From the NCBI GenBank assembly GCA_012932295.1, contig JAAONU010000001.1, positions 57,571,693-57,635,692 on the forward strand: DNA of 64,000 nucleotides, read 5' to 3'. The first letter of the stretch is position 1; the number at the start of each line of letters is the position of its first letter. Of this stretch, positions 43,901 through 48,784 are shown in pieces. The translations under genes and the position numbers were made by a program. Origin of the DNA: Cyclina sinensis (Eukaryota; Mollusca; Bivalvia; Venerida; Veneridae). The notes under the pieces are model-generated. The model did no database searches. It saw only the letters and a list, made by a program, of their open reading frames with translations, and was not told where the DNA came from.

Positions 43901-46900
43901 GTGTGAGGGTGTGGCGTCGCCGAGGAGAGAGGTATGGAGAATGTTACATTATTCCATGTGACAGGTTTGGCGGTGGGTCAGTTATGGTGTGGGCAGGGAT
44001 ATCCATTGATGGGTGCACAGACCTTTATGTGATTCCAAGAGGTAGTCTGACAGTCCTGAGATATCGGGACGAGATCCAAGAACCAATTGTTAGACCATAT
44101 GCTGGTGCAATAGGTGAAACTTTTCGTTTAGTGCAAAATAACGTTCAAGCACACACTGCGAGAGTCGTCCGGAACTTCTTTGATGATGAAGGTATTGAGG
44201 TCATAGACTGGCCAGCGAGGTCTCCTGATCTTAACCCTATAGAGCATGTCTGGGACATGCTTTCTCGTACACTCTCTTCGCGTCCGAACCCTGTGCAGAA
44301 CGTCCGTGAGCTTTCTCATGCTCTTGAACCAGAATGGGATGCTATACCACATGATATGATCAGACGTGTCATCAGGAGCATGCCCAGACAATGCAGAGAG
44401 TGCCTTAACGCCCGAGGGGGATACACTCATTACTGGCACTGACTATGAAACATTTCCCTGTAAGACCACCATTTCAAAGTTAATTTGATAGTGTTCATAT
44501 CCTGGACACTGTCTATGTTCAGGAATGTGCCTGTTGGCGATGAAAATGCCGATTTGTTTTTGTAAAAAGAATGATTCTGTTATTTCTGTCAAAGATATTC
44601 ATAAATCTTCTCAACACATATGACATTTTATAGATTATATGGGCGCTCCTTTAATTAATTTGAGCAGTGTATATATGACTTAAATAAGAAGTAAACGATT
44701 CATTACTGAATCTTAAGTTGAGTCTAAAGTGGTATTAAACAGTGGATTTTAAAACTAAATGAAAAATATACTGTAAATAACATAAACATATAAAATCTTT
44801 ACAAAGTTGTAGCAGGCTTTCTGTCTGTATTTGCATGTTCCGTTTCAGCCCTAGCCGTTGTCATAGTTGCAATATCTATAGGATCTGTCCAGCTTGATGG
44901 ATATGGAGGAAGCAAATCGTAAATAAAGTCTTTCTCTTTTTCTTTTCTCCCATTACTTACCTCATTAATCATGTATTACTTTGTTTGCTTGATATCAGCT
45001 TGATATATTGTTTGCTACTATTTCCTTCTGTATTATGTTTTGTGTAAAGGTATTTGAAGTACATTTGTTGAAAACACGTAGCAGTGTTATATTCCTACAC
45101 AAATGCTTTGTTATTCGATACTCGATAGAGCAGGAAATTTCTGCAGTCGGTTAGTGTCGTTTATCGCACAAATCATGAAGCAGTCCATTAAAATAGTCAA
45201 TGATATTTGATATTTCGTTGCATGAACTTTTTAGATGTTGGCTGTCAACATCGTCAGGACTAATATGGGCGTTTCTCGTGCCAGTTCTGATAGTCATTGT
45301 GGTATGTATGATATCTTATTGAAAAGATGTAAAATGCCGTAATTTAAACTCAGTATATATTTTCCTGTAATGATGTTCCAAATGTTGGTGTTGGTGCTTA
45401 TATTCTATTTCTATTCATACTATTTCAAGCGTAATAAAGTTACCTAATTAGTTGGTTTCAAGTTTGTGGGCATTAAATGAAAGAAGTTAAGATTACTATG
45501 CATAGCTCATGAATTGAAGTTACCACCGGACTTTTAGAGTGTAGTTTTAGTTTTTTATTTTTACATTCTAACTCAAACTTAGTAGTAAAAGGACTGAAAA
45601 CGTGAAGCTACATATCTCCTCAGTGATGGAATCATTGTCTCTTCTTTAATAGCACGAGGGATCTTAATCGGGGAAGTACAGAAATCTCTAGTAAAATATA
45701 AACATGTTTTCCAGAGACATTCAATATTTTTAGATGCAAAAGACTTTAATTTAATAAATATATACTTTTAGAAAAAAATGCTTAGTAGCCAAACGTGTAT
45801 CTTTTCATGGCTATGACTGAAATGTGTATATCTTATATCTTTTCATGGCTATGACTGAGATGATTATATATTTTCATGGCTATGACTGAGATGATTATAT
45901 CTTTTCATGGCTATGACTGAAGTGATATTATCTTTACATGTCTATGACTGAGATAATTATATCTTTTCATGGCTATGACTGAAGTGATATTATCTTTACA
46001 TGGCTATGACTGAAGTGATTTTATCTTAACATTGCTATGACTGAGATGATTATATCTTTGCATGACTATGACTGAGATGATTATATCTTTACATGGTTAT
46101 GACTGAAGTGATTTTATCTTTACATGACTATGACTGAGATGAATATATCTTTTCATGGCTATGACTGAAGTGATATTATCTTTACATGGCTATGACTGAA
46201 GTGATGTTATCTTTACATGGCTATGAGTGAAGTGATGTTATCTGTACATGGCTATGACTGAGATGATTATATCTTTTCATGACTATGACTGAGATGATTA
46301 TGTCTTTACATGGCTATGACTGAAGTGATTTTATCTTTACATGGTTATGACTGAGATGATTATATCTTTACATGGCTATGACTGAAATGATTTTATCTTT
46401 ACATGGCTATGACTGAGATGATTTTTGAAAATATTTAACAATGCGTGCTTTTCCCGTTTCAATAAACCCTAATCTAATGTAGCTTTTAACGTACAGGCCA
46501 ATCTAACAGTAGTGATATTGGTGATCAGGAAAATATTCACCACAGCAGTTATGTCAAAGAAAGCAGACAAAGAAAAAGCAAGGTATAAATTCACTTTCAA
46601 GTGTATATTCTTAGCATTTTCACAGGATTGGTTTTCAATGAGTTTATGTATGGAATACACTTATTTATGTTAGGGAGATTTTAAGAATTTTATAATTTTT
46701 AGTTTGTCTTCAATTTTCTTTTGTTTACATTATCTTTTGTCTTTACATATTCCCCCACACTCCTCAAAAAAAAATAAAAGAAAAAATAAAGAAAACCAAA
46801 AAACTTCAAGGTCTGCATGGTAAACCTAGGAATGAATGAAGCTTATTTGAAGCCCATTCTCTTTGAGAACATTCTCCGTATGAACTTTTTCTGATTTATC

Positions 46901-48784
46901 AACAGTCCAAACTGCACTTGCTGTAGTTGTTCTTTTTAATTTATGAAAGAAAAATAATTATCATTAGAAATGTCTCCTTTTTTGCTTGATAGAGCTGTTA
47001 GGTTTGAGGTTAATATTTATCTTCTAAACTCTTGGTTAAAAAGAATCACATTGTCTGTATTTCATCATGAGAGTTGAAATATCTATTACACCACATATAA
47101 TAGCAATTAAATGACTGGTTACTTAACGCGACAAAATTGCCATAAATTACTATATATTTTATTTATATATTCGACAGGCAAGTTGTTTGTTATTGAATAG
47201 AGCTGAATTCTGCCTGTGTGCTAGTACTGGAAATTTACTGAAAATGCACTATTTTACCATTTTACAGCCAATCTAAAAGTAGTTTATAAATGCGCTATAA
47301 TTTTAATGTGATTTTAAGAAACTCTTTTTAATGGTCTTATTTGCATGAAAACATTACTACAAATATATAGAAGTTATACTTTCAGAAAATTTTGAACTTT
47401 GTGGAATGTCATTCTTTTATTTTCTGTAAACAGTGGACTAGAACAATTTTCCATTTTAAACCTTCTTCTTTCATAATTATTCAATACACATAAATTCAGA
47501 CTGAAACCACAGACAGTTTTAATGAACAGAAACTATTTAAACATATCGAAGTACTGATTGTTCAACCAAACGTTTTGGTAGGGCTGGCGTAAGGAAGCAT
47601 CGTCATCTTGATGCCAATCATGGGAATCACGTGGGTGTTTGGAATCTTTTCTGTCAATAAGGACACATTGGTCTTCCAGTATCTATTCGCACTGTTTAAC
47701 AGTATCCAGGTATGATGTTGATGTATTCTATGCTAAGTAATTAATTGAGTATAATTGTGTTTTCAACTGTTTTAGCTCCCGTATTTTGACACCAAGGGAA
47801 CAAAATAAATATGAGTCTGGAGTGAAATGGAGTTAGATAATGTTTGGTTGTGGGTCGTGCAATACCTCAGAATAATCATATATGAATAGAAATGTCTCTT
47901 ATTCAATACACTTAACAACATAAATAAAAGATAGACGTGATTTTAACCAATGATCCTCTTCTACGTGCTTGTGTTTACATGAAAGCCATGTATGCACCCG
48001 CTGAAATACTATGTATTGAGGGTATGATAAATTAGAATAAATTTTATTAAGGCATGACTTCCAAAAAGACTTAATTTATGTTTACATCGTGTCTTTACAG
48101 GGTGTGCTAATCTTCGTGTTTTACTGTGTAATGAACAGAAAGGTAATGATACCATTTTATAGTTCTTATTTACAATTAAATTTGAAGATTGCAATTAGAT
48201 TATCACAAATACTTTTTTCTTCATGAAAATAGAATAATACAAACTGTTTAGTTTCTAACATCAGTTGAAGCGTGTTCTTTTTATTACAACATTTAGCATC
48301 AATATTTTATAGCATATTTTTATTACGAACAATTTAGATCCAGCTGGCTTGTAGAAATCAGGTGTCAAAATGGCAGACATTGCAAAGTTATGGCATCACC
48401 CACTCTACTGTTCACAGAACGGGTCACAACACGGTTCACAGCACGGGCCACAACACGGTTAATATCTTTCTTATTAGGTCTCTCTTATCTTAGTTTCCTT
48501 TGCCCTTCTGTCTCTCTCACTCCCATACAATAAGATCGATTTATTCTAAGTTCTCACATCTCTAATTTCAATTTCTAATCTGCATTGACGTAAATTATTT
48601 TTATTTAATATATATATATATATATAAACAGGCTGTCATTAACATAAAAAGTGAATATAATACCTCACAACATGAAACTGAAAAATATCCCAGCTCCTAT
48701 GTTTTTATATGCTAGTTCAATAACATCTTTCTTTAACTGTAGAAGTCAACCAAAGTTACGGAGGAAAGCACGTCAGCCATCTAA
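1118..48784 (+). CDS. Adhesion G-protein-coupled receptor, 46-exon model
   Basis: Family B2 receptor of the plasma membrane. The large ectodomain is expected to bind ligands or neighbouring cells, and the GPS self-cleaves. Exons, by splice-phase tracing: 1118-1188, 6225-6293, 7860-7960, 11708-11803, 12162-12272, 13099-13261, 15032-15186, 15455-15593, 16059-16173, 16578-16690, 16932-17137, 18877-19046, 19277-19418, 19705-19892, 20313-20490, 21089-21212, 21567-21746, 22520-22556, 23907-24031, 27869-28169, 31671-31811, 32325-32412, 34486-34537, 35601-35826, 36772-36909, 37247-37345, 37715-37806, 38261-38440, 38887-38958, 39443-39551, 39656-39685, 39789-39902, 40263-40341, 40751-40853, 41394-41440, 41767-41893, 42178-42281, 42541-42643, 42902-43052, 44849-44918, 45235-45301, 46497-46582, 47582-47709, 48101-48142, 48338-48457, 48743-48784. 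The sum is 5,394 nt, about 1,797 residues. Phases match at every junction except where exons 10 and 43 are one base off. Exon 1 and the last exon are the least certain. The GPS and 7TM leave no doubt about the family. Confidence 0.88.
2084..2705 (+). mobile_element. 3' remnant of a non-LTR retrotransposon in intron 1
   Basis: From about 2113 one frame reads YKTYVRPQVEYCSTI, then (T)NMIKELKW and QNQASLVMLYKIKNN. After a frame shift it reads FFPRTIRLWNELPTKI and ends at a stop at 2547-2549. This is the familiar extreme C-terminus of CR1/jockey-type reverse transcriptase ORFs. Several in-frame stops and at least one shift show it is dead. The AT-rich 3' UTR runs to about 2705. No endonuclease or RT core is present, so the copy is heavily 5'-truncated, as is usual for this class. 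Confidence 0.75.
3505..5805. repeat. TTGGCA/TGCCAA satellite with higher-order repeat and orientation switch
   Basis: About 2.3 kb of diverged repeats built on the core ATTGGCATCTGGCTGCCAG, often followed by TTGCCAATTC. From about 4200 to 5790 the core reads in one direction. From 3505 to about 4100 it reads as the reverse complement (CTGGCAGCCAGATGCCAATT), so the array flips once. In the right part four sub-units of about 50-70 bp, each with its own diagnostic linker (for example ...AAAATTCATAATGCTTGTC and TTAATATCAATAATTTATGA), recur together. This gives a higher-order unit of about 220-236 bp, for example starts near 4591, 4827, 5059 and 5281. All open frames inside are repeat artefacts. 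It sits in intron 1. Confidence 0.9.
5835..6124 (+). mobile_element. tRNA-derived SINE, Meta-type 3' end
   Basis: The 5' part (GCCCGACTAACTAAATAGGTAGAGCATCTGATTGTC...) resembles a decayed tRNA head with an A-box-like TAGGTAGAGC. The 3' part (TTAGGTGGACTGACCGCCGG..., then GCATTAAACCCTATTAAAACC) has the layout of bivalve SINE tails with a short A/C-rich end. It lies directly after the satellite and about 100 bp before exon 2. The family assignment rests on recall of typical bivalve SINEs and not on an alignment. Confidence 0.6.
6484..6645. mobile_element. Hairpin MITE in intron 2
   Basis: A long inverted repeat is visible. TAAGTCGAGTTCATATTGG with TTTTGTTATTGGGCTT on the left matches, in reverse, AAGCCCAATAACAAAGCCAA with TATGAATTCGACTAATTAA on the right, with about 24 bases between the arms. 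Outside it, ATAATATAATGTTATTAA and TTAATTCACTTTATAATATT continue the symmetry imperfectly. It has no coding capacity. The shape fits a foldback or MITE element; the superfamily is unknown. Confidence 0.6.
6645..7859. other. Intron 2 remainder with ATTGGCCGA-type motifs
   Basis: No gene is visible. Several copies of ATTGGCCG(A/T) occur between 6960 and 7050 and again near 7643, and 'TAATATTATAAAGTTAATTAA' occurs near 7080, which suggests decayed repeat DNA. Exon 3 follows. Confidence 0.35.
8127..11315. mobile_element. 3.2-kb DNA transposon with rve-type DDE gene, TIRs and TSD
   Basis: The left end reads TATGAGGAAGCTGGAGGGC and the right end, reversed, TATGAGGAACCTGAAGGGC. Both continue inward with similar sequence (TTATGATTTGTTAGTTTTGA...ACTTGTGA) for about 90 bp. 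ATGGA flanks both sides, at 8122-8126 and 11316-11320, and extends to a 5-of-6 match (CATGGA/AATGGA). The sub-terminal regions repeat ACTTGTGACT-like words. Inside, on the - strand, lies a broken integrase-like transposase. TAT...ATA termini and a TSD of about 6 bp agree with the IS3EU group as I remember it; this group name is an inference. It fills most of intron 3. Confidence 0.75.
9934..10877 (-). pseudogene. Broken integrase-core (DDE) transposase
   Basis: Read on the - strand, the parts appear in order. First is an N-terminal piece with LKRINLKRRGL, then WHIDGYDKLEPF (first Asp), then NNDPKLIAKYYLDALKQIG, APCILRCDGDTEN (second Asp) and QRIERWRGFL (Glu). Last comes CENLKFCFMQLIQSNLDR. 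This is the rve-type integrase fold found in many copies in invertebrate genomes. In-frame stops interrupt the region between 10297 and 10547 and the end is cut short after RNARLWNV, so it is not functional. It belongs to the element with ends at 8127 and 11315. Confidence 0.8.
11708..12272 (+). CDS. Receptor exons 4-5: two EGF-like modules
   Basis: Exon 4 (11708-11803) encodes PICRPSCRNGGTCESPNYC followed by NCPSTSAGPSC, a textbook C-x3-C-x5-C-x5-C-x-C EGF pattern. Exon 5 (12162-12272) encodes TCSYQRPCYPGDC, then CLCHPGFIKI and a final DGCTT, a second, less regular EGF-like unit. Both are phase 1-1 exons, the usual arrangement for shuffled EGF modules. They follow the Cys/Trp-rich N-terminus and would lie at about residues 81-149, outside the cell. 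Confidence 0.85.
13099..16690 (+). CDS. Receptor exons 6-10: unrecognised extracellular region, with a frame problem in exon 10
   Basis: Exons 13099-13261, 15032-15186, 15455-15593, 16059-16173 and 16578-16690 (about residues 150-378) carry pieces such as TLAHIRRLTANNERVTDFM, YETSFTQLEGLPDRPNYVD and DNPESEIAICEIEDDQFKTL. I recognise no domain. The start at 15032 uses the acceptor TTGTTTTCAG; earlier AGs at 15002 and near 14990 give stops in the phase required by exon 6. Exon 10 is 113 nt, one base short of keeping frame. It opens VQFNFDFVAPIHCSEP, but reads on (FFIPVQLTQAILKIQEEFTK) only in another frame after about 16630. The CTTTTTC run there is a natural place for a missing base. Confidence 0.7.
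13400..14160. repeat. Dispersed bivalve-type repeat in intron 6
   Basis: The block contains a (GTCC/CCGT) core, CGTCCGTTTGTCTGTCCGTC, around 13485-13505. It is followed by phrases such as TCGATATCTTTTGAACCTCT and TTTTAGCTCTTGAACTGTTC that look like diverged internal repeats. The same kind of CCGTCC core recurs in unrelated parts of this window (30.2, 36.15 and 52.5 kb). No coding signal is seen. Its class is unknown. Confidence 0.45.
14160..15031. other. Intron 6 tail
   Basis: AT-rich intron DNA with no recognised gene, repeat or structured RNA. Confidence 0.4.
16932..20490 (+). CDS. Receptor exons 11-15: two beta-sandwich (FN3/Ig-like) modules
   Basis: Exon 11 begins DPINIFWLGWTDDLSGVWEY, a WxGWTDDLSG...Y.V signature I associate with the extracellular repeats of large invertebrate adhesion receptors. 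It ends PTAPGMY(R). Exon 12 gives VETRDIANNSRIARRLVLYD and SSAVEETGYMWQT. Exons 13-15 repeat the scheme: VVWKNYFINN..., SFTSQLEHGHSVRVWVRA, TDAMGNSKSD and DGSPP. Alternating hydrophobic strands ending in a VxVxDxxxN loop suggest tandem FN3 or Ig-like sandwiches at about residues 378-672. Phases 2-1-2-1-2 chain exactly. I cannot name a Pfam family with certainty. Confidence 0.8.
17138..18033. other. Intron 11 part with no gene
   Basis: No coding signal was found in the short open frames here. A G-run (GGGGTGGGGGGGTC) near 17420 is the only low-complexity tract. Confidence 0.35.
18034..18565. mobile_element. MITE with about 90-bp terminal inverted repeats in intron 11
   Basis: The left end GAATTCCGTTCGGGCCAAGT, with TATATCACCTGTTTG and CCTTTCAGGTAAA...TACTAGCGAAAATT further in, matches the reverse of the right end. 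The right end reads GAATCACGTTCTGGCCAAAT, ATCGCCTGTTTG and CCTTTCAGGTAAA...TACTAGCAAAAATT. The centre holds a second palindrome, ATACATGCGAAAT...ATTTCGCATGTATT, around 18410-18450. No open frame could encode a transposase. No clean TSD is visible. Confidence 0.65.
21089..28169 (+). CDS. Receptor exons 16-20: further sandwich module and FN3 domain
   Basis: Exons 21089-21212, 21567-21746, 22520-22556, 23907-24031 and 27869-28169 (about residues 673-928). Exon 16 starts IKFSASDGDSGVHKIGFALT, a bacterial-Ig/FN3-like strand pair. Exon 17 has DNCWFMVRKSDLDTSTASVK. Exon 18 is a 37-nt exon giving GPVKNLTGLEK. Exons 19-20 form an FN3-like domain: PQNIRIELLTPNGFRVAWDL, then YLDVLGLEAETRYKVDLGMK, with the classic WD and L..ET.Y.V positions. 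Exon 20 is long and crosses a retroelement-rich intron, but its acceptor (ACCGTGCAG) keeps phase 0 from exon 19. Confidence 0.8.
22720..23208. mobile_element. Pogo/Tigger-like MITE in intron 18
   Basis: The left terminus is CCGGAAAACTTCGATAACTC and the right terminus, reversed, CAGTAAAACTTCGTTCACTT. TA lies immediately outside both (22718-22719 and 23209-23210). The CAGTAAAAC(C/T)TCG type of end with a TA target is typical of pogo/Tigger elements. It has no transposase frame, so it is a non-autonomous copy of about 489 bp. Confidence 0.6.
24109..26760 (-). mobile_element. Non-LTR retrotransposon corpse (CR1/L2/jockey-like) in intron 19
   Basis: On the - strand, 26716-25952 gives the stretch between endonuclease and RT (RSRLPDHCVLLTEF at the endonuclease end, then FWDKIKRLGPRKDTSIPIEI). 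Next, 25856-25605 gives the start of RT (SRSATGYDEIPYSVLKFPP). ADDICLKADNEENL follows, then VDQYRYLVVVFNAKG, and a C-terminus near 24665 (DQTIEDEMHFLIQCSLYNN). The RT palm between FQLV and INNETKLSILL is missing, and stops and shifts break the rest. The 3' end is a (CTTA)n tail, seen on + as TAAG repeats at 24109-24134, preceded on the - strand by AATAAAGAATCT. The 5' end is truncated. Confidence 0.85.
26780..27780 (-). pseudogene. Mariner transposase remnant
   Basis: On the - strand the N-terminal part (27737-27432) reads TSDLHATVEVMLAEYSKYTV..., then HDILTKHMKLSKFCARLIP, the helix-turn-helix end of mariner (LxKVCARWVP). Further on, despite several frame changes, come VIGDDTQRYF, then YDNPSVHKNSIDF and LPHPPCSPDMIICDFF. 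The last matches the PHPPYSPDLAPCDFF catalytic block of DD34D mariners. Stops and frameshifts are many and I see no clear TIRs. It sits directly 5' of the LINE, on the same strand, in the same intron. Confidence 0.75.
28553..28644 (-). mobile_element. MULE-like MITE, first half, split by a later insertion
   Basis: This segment matches in reverse the 53,390-53,477 end of the solo MITE at 53 kb. It starts CATCGTCGGAAACC and runs to TTCGTACTC, then TAA where the insert begins. The second half resumes at 31,275. Together the halves give about 384 bp. Confidence 0.8.
28755..29455. repeat. G/A-rich minisatellite inside the Harbinger-like element
   Basis: About eight diverged copies of a unit of roughly 85 bp: GTGACTGGTTGGGGG, GGTTGAGGGTGGATGGGGAG, TCAAGTACCTATGT, TTAAAATTTAAAAAAAA and GGGCCCGGGG. 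Poly-G and poly-A runs dominate, so the sequence or assembly may be imprecise here. Frames translating as VKYLCLKKKK-type repeats are artefacts. The G-runs could fold as G-quadruplexes (inference). Confidence 0.8.
29460..30240. repeat. Dispersed bivalve repeat with GACGGACC core
   Basis: The words AAATGGCAAAGTTATAGCCA, CGTTAAGTTTTCATGACAAA, GTGACCTTGACCTA and GCAATACAATTTGAAAGTTT recur two or three times at about 75-145-bp spacing. The block ends in GACGGACCGACGGACCGCCG, then CGATCCCAATGTATCACC and TTTTCTTCGAAAGGG. From general experience this set of phrases is abundant in bivalve introns. It has no coding function and lies inside the 28,645-31,274 element. Confidence 0.65.
31275..31569 (-). 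mobile_element. MULE-like MITE, second half
   Basis: This is the continuation of the 28,553-28,644 half after the insertion. It includes AAATTACTTGTTACAATTTG, TAAATCCTGGGAAATACGTC and ATTCATGAAAACGAATAATC, all shared in reverse with 53,080-53,390. It ends GGGGGTAACCGACGATG, the inverted terminal repeat of CATCGTCGG. Exon 21 begins only about 100 bases further on. Confidence 0.8.
31671..36909 (+). CDS. Receptor exons 21-25: cadherin-like repeats
   Basis: Exons 31671-31811, 32325-32412, 34486-34537, 35601-35826 and 36772-36909 (about residues 929-1143). Exon 21 has APTISPIFLVVNVPENTVLQ, the P.F...V.EN opening of a cadherin repeat. Exons 22-23 give QLLIGGLLDADKYK and VINFTIV. Exon 24 gives LQVKDKPGLTAKAYISLTV followed by the Ca-binding IDVNDNGP motif. 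A second, degenerate repeat follows (PSRVTVKIPRDSDNGSEIL ... VSVHVADVDNKLFNTTLTV). Joining exons 23 and 24 yields FTIV-LQVKDKPG, normal cadherin spacing. The first repeat is short and lacks a clear DRE, so Ca binding may be partial. Confidence 0.85.
32735..34360. repeat. 45-bp minisatellite in intron 22
   Basis: About 36 tandem copies of a 45-bp unit, for example GATCGTCCTAGGTCGGTCAA + AAGCTATACAAAGCTTATGT + TTTCA. Five almost identical copies lie near 32,810-33,030 (variant GACCGTCCTTGGTCGGTCTA). The rest mix variants in a loose higher-order pattern, such as a block around 33,080-33,480 that recurs around 33,560-34,060. Each unit contains near-palindromes (AAGCTATACATAGCTT; CCTAGG). Because 45 is divisible by 3 some frames stay open (GLKLYIAYVF...), but the array lies between exons 22 and 23 and is not coding. 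Confidence 0.95.
34538..35600. other. Intron 23 with no recognised feature
   Basis: AT-rich intron DNA with short random open frames only. Confidence 0.35.
36100..36610. repeat. Dispersed repeat with GTCCGTCTGTCC core in intron 24
   Basis: It begins TTTTTATGCCCCTACCACTT, then CCGTCTGTCCGGCTGTCCG. Two related stretches follow: 'AACTCCGAACTTACAGCTGC...AGAGCCATGATACTTTC' and 'AATTCCAAACGTATAACTGC...AGAGCCATGAAACTTTC'. Its end reads GGCATTCGTGTCCTATGGAT. This head-and-tail combination is, as far as I recall, widespread in bivalve genomes. It is non-coding and its type is uncertain. Confidence 0.55.
37247..37806 (+). CDS. Receptor exons 26-27: hormone-receptor-like (HRM) Cys motif
   Basis: Exon 26 (37247-37345) encodes LECPAGTDYLNNDWKRGIPG and ACLEGYTG. 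Exon 27 (37715-37806) encodes EVKRFCGTDGIYQEPFYNCT. The order CP.GT...W......G.....C..GY.G...R.C...G.W...NCT is that of the HormR/HRM domain that precedes GAIN in many adhesion GPCRs. Here the usual Trp before the last Cys is replaced by aromatic Tyr/Phe. It occupies about residues 1144-1207. Confidence 0.8.
38261..40853 (+). CDS. Receptor exons 28-34: GAIN domain
   Basis: Exons 38261-38440, 38887-38958, 39443-39551, 39656-39685, 39789-39902, 40263-40341 and 40751-40853 (about residues 1208-1436). The first half is helical: LEAVNQVMAKITEIIEVKPE, SFVATANNILDES and LENLDRFVEKIANVSTSKG, the standard GAIN-A helices. The second half is strand-rich: SYSSVLYRNLSKILPSTLVN and SFTYFPKTERKLDTPIEITF, leading to the GPS. 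Exon 33 uses the donor at 40342, which makes the phase fit exon 34. Exon 31 is a 30-nt in-frame exon that arose by a local duplication. Confidence 0.85.
39533..39797 (+). repeat. Tandem duplication of an exon end plus intron (2 x about 134 bp)
   Basis: The block starting GTCTCAAAGTCCAATTTATG at 39533 recurs as GTCTCGAAGTCCAGTTTATG at 39667. The following intron (TTTAAAAAGAAAGAT..., TTTCAAATTTTATTTTTCTA) and the first bases of the next exon (TTTTGACGG / TTCTAACGA) recur too. The offset is 134 bp with about 90% identity by eye. The duplication has turned the middle segment 39656-39685 into a complete 30-nt exon bounded by its own acceptor and donor. Confidence 0.9.
41394..41893 (+). CDS. Receptor exons 35-36: GPS autoproteolysis motif
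   Basis: Exon 35 (41394-41440) ends the stalk with EHPSCSFWSKNN. Exon 36 (41767-41893) gives SAGAWSSEGCWLYRISK and VVCKCDHLTNFAVLMSPS. All hallmarks of the GPS are present: C.FW, GAWS..GC, C.C.HLTNFAVLM. The expected cut is between Leu and Thr of HLT, which frees a tethered agonist starting TNFAVLM. Both Cys pairs are kept, so the site should be active if the protein is made. Confidence 0.95.
42178..48142 (+). CDS. Receptor exons 37-44: seven-transmembrane domain
   Basis: TM1 lies in exon 37 (VALSVISMVGCILSMVCLVL). TM2 is in exon 38 (NMNLSGVLFVAYLLFLSGV). TM3 is in exon 39 (AVLLHLVFLVVFFIMLGEGI). TM4 is in exon 40 (ALAVVIVAISIGSV). Extracellular loop 2 and TM5 are in exons 41-42 (CWLSTSSGLIWAFLVPVLIV, then ANLTVVILVIRKI). 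TM6 and TM7 are in exons 43-44 (IVILMPIMGITWVFGIF, LFALFNSIQ, GVLIFVFYCVMNRK). CWLS in loop 2 and GITWVFG in TM6 are family B hallmarks. Exon 43 (47582-47709) is 128 nt, one base too long. RAGVR from its 5' edge and IVILMP lie in different frames unless an inner acceptor at 47598 is used, which restores phase but drops four conserved residues. Confidence 0.9.
43122..44669 (+). mobile_element. Tc1-like DNA transposon in intron 39
   Basis: The ends are complete. The left reads CAATGCTCAAATTAATTAAA + GGAGCGC and the right, reversed, CACTGCTCAAATTAATTAAA + GGAGCGC. TA lies outside each (43120-43121 and 44670-44671). The 1,548-bp length is right for Tc1. The + strand transposase (about 43,360-44,442) is damaged, but its 3' half (43879-44442) is one open frame. 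Near-identical TIRs suggest a fairly recent insertion between the TM3 and TM4 exons of the receptor. Confidence 0.92.
43360..44442 (+). pseudogene. Tc1-family transposase, frameshifted
   Basis: The N-terminal HTH region (FTQREVATVLDVSS) meets a stop near 43521 and then changes frame (ATGVRMSTQTVRNRLLEDGL at 43680-43740, RLEFAQETRH near 43800). The first catalytic Asp lies in LFTD just before another shift near 43865. From 43879 an open frame carries GGGSVMVWAGISIDG, then DWPARSPDLNPIEHVWDM with the second and third catalytic residues in normal context (QNNVQAHTA for the second Asp position reads Asn). Loss of frame and a changed catalytic residue make it inactive. Confidence 0.85.
45800..46425. 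repeat. 31-bp minisatellite in intron 41
   Basis: About 20 tandem copies of a 31-bp unit, ATATCTTTTCATGGCTATGA + CTGAGATGATT. Two variants, CTGAGATGATTAT and CTGAAGTGATTTT, are interspersed. It lies between the exons for TM5 and intracellular loop 3. It has no coding role; 31 is not a multiple of three, so frames do not persist. Confidence 0.92.
46583..47581. other. Intron 42 with no recognised feature
   Basis: AT-rich intron DNA without a visible gene or repeat family. Confidence 0.35.
48338..48784 (+). CDS. Receptor exons 45-46: cytoplasmic tail
   Basis: Exon 45 (48338-48457) gives IQLACRNQVSKWQTLQSYG followed by a twofold octapeptide, VHRTGHNT / VHSTGHNT, coded by a 24-bp tandem duplication. 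Its donor ACG|GTTAAT lies exactly at the end of the second unit. Exon 46 (48743-48784) joins in phase 0 to give KSTKVTEESTSAI and a stop. The last residues S-A-I fit a class I PDZ ligand (S/T-x-hydrophobic), though this is only a three-residue match. The last exon is short and its choice among frames rests on phase alone; if other splicing is used the tail would differ. Confidence 0.6.
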
